Below, in pieces: positions 63,999-64,000 of a DNA stretch of 64,000 nucleotides. The DNA is from a virus. Under the pieces are notes generated by a model, which saw nothing but the letters and a program-made list of their open reading frames with translations, ran no database searches and was not told where the DNA came from. Within the stretch, counting starts at the first letter, position 1. Each line of letters opens with the position of its first letter. Made by a program: the position numbers and the translations under genes. The DNA is taken from IMG/VR virus record IMGVR_UViG_3300017971_007887, positions 1 to 64,000 of that record. The stretch is one strand, 5' to 3'.

Positions 63999-64000
63999 CG

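Overview
The window looks like one continuous stretch of a GC-rich, virulent tailed-phage genome (Caudoviricetes). Essentially every supportable gene is on the minus strand, and neighbours are coupled by ATGA, TGATG or GTGA overlaps. The head genes are T4-like (gp20-type portal, gp21-type protease, gp23-type capsid protein). They are combined with a T4-like replication and recombination set: family B polymerase, UvsX-like recombinase, gp46/47-type SbcCD, DnaB-type helicase, CHC2/TOPRIM primase and a DnaC-like loader. No integrase and no complete tRNA were seen. A holin with spanin-like proteins and a phage lipoprotein suggest a Gram-negative host, but nothing identifies it.

Layout in transcription order (high to low coordinates). 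64.0-60.6 kb: two tail or baseplate proteins. 60.6-59.6 kb: holin and spanin-like lysis genes. 59.6-58.4 kb: a small Cro/CI-type HTH gene with its own palindromic operators, then about 0.9 kb without a convincing gene that holds a tRNA-like T-arm and a hairpin-rich GC block. 58.4-51.3 kb: small genes, an ArdC-like antirestriction protein and an intein-containing UvrD/PcrA-like helicase, most preceded by a repeated two-hairpin leader whose second hairpin keeps an AAT-starting hexaloop on different but complementary stems. 51.3-32 kb: replication and recombination. 32-23.5 kb: RuvC-like resolvase, a sigma-like/NlpC-P60 fusion ORF, RmlC-like epimerase, ParB-like protein, radical SAM enzyme, DNA methyltransferase, lipoprotein and a probable small terminase. 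23.5-18 kb and 15.8-11.5 kb: accessory islands of short, often Cys-rich proteins with several paralogue pairs, flanking the large terminase at 18.0-15.9 kb. 10.9-0.1 kb: portal, MuF-like head protein with a zincin domain, RmlB-like dehydratase, protease-scaffold and major capsid protein, ending at a strong terminator.

Four features go beyond ordinary phage annotation. (1) A basic N-terminal tag, roughly M-A-R-K-[R/K]-A-P-K-K, is shared by at least nine unrelated, mostly DNA-acting proteins and is written with different codons each time, so it is kept at the protein level. (2) The covarying leader module upstream of eight genes. (3) Seven copies of the palindrome TTAAACASTGTTTAA scattered between genes like stoperators, plus a second palindrome family. 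(4) A 75-codon ORF with an in-frame UGA where a zinc-knuckle cysteine is expected, followed at a suitable distance by a bacterial-SECIS-like hairpin.
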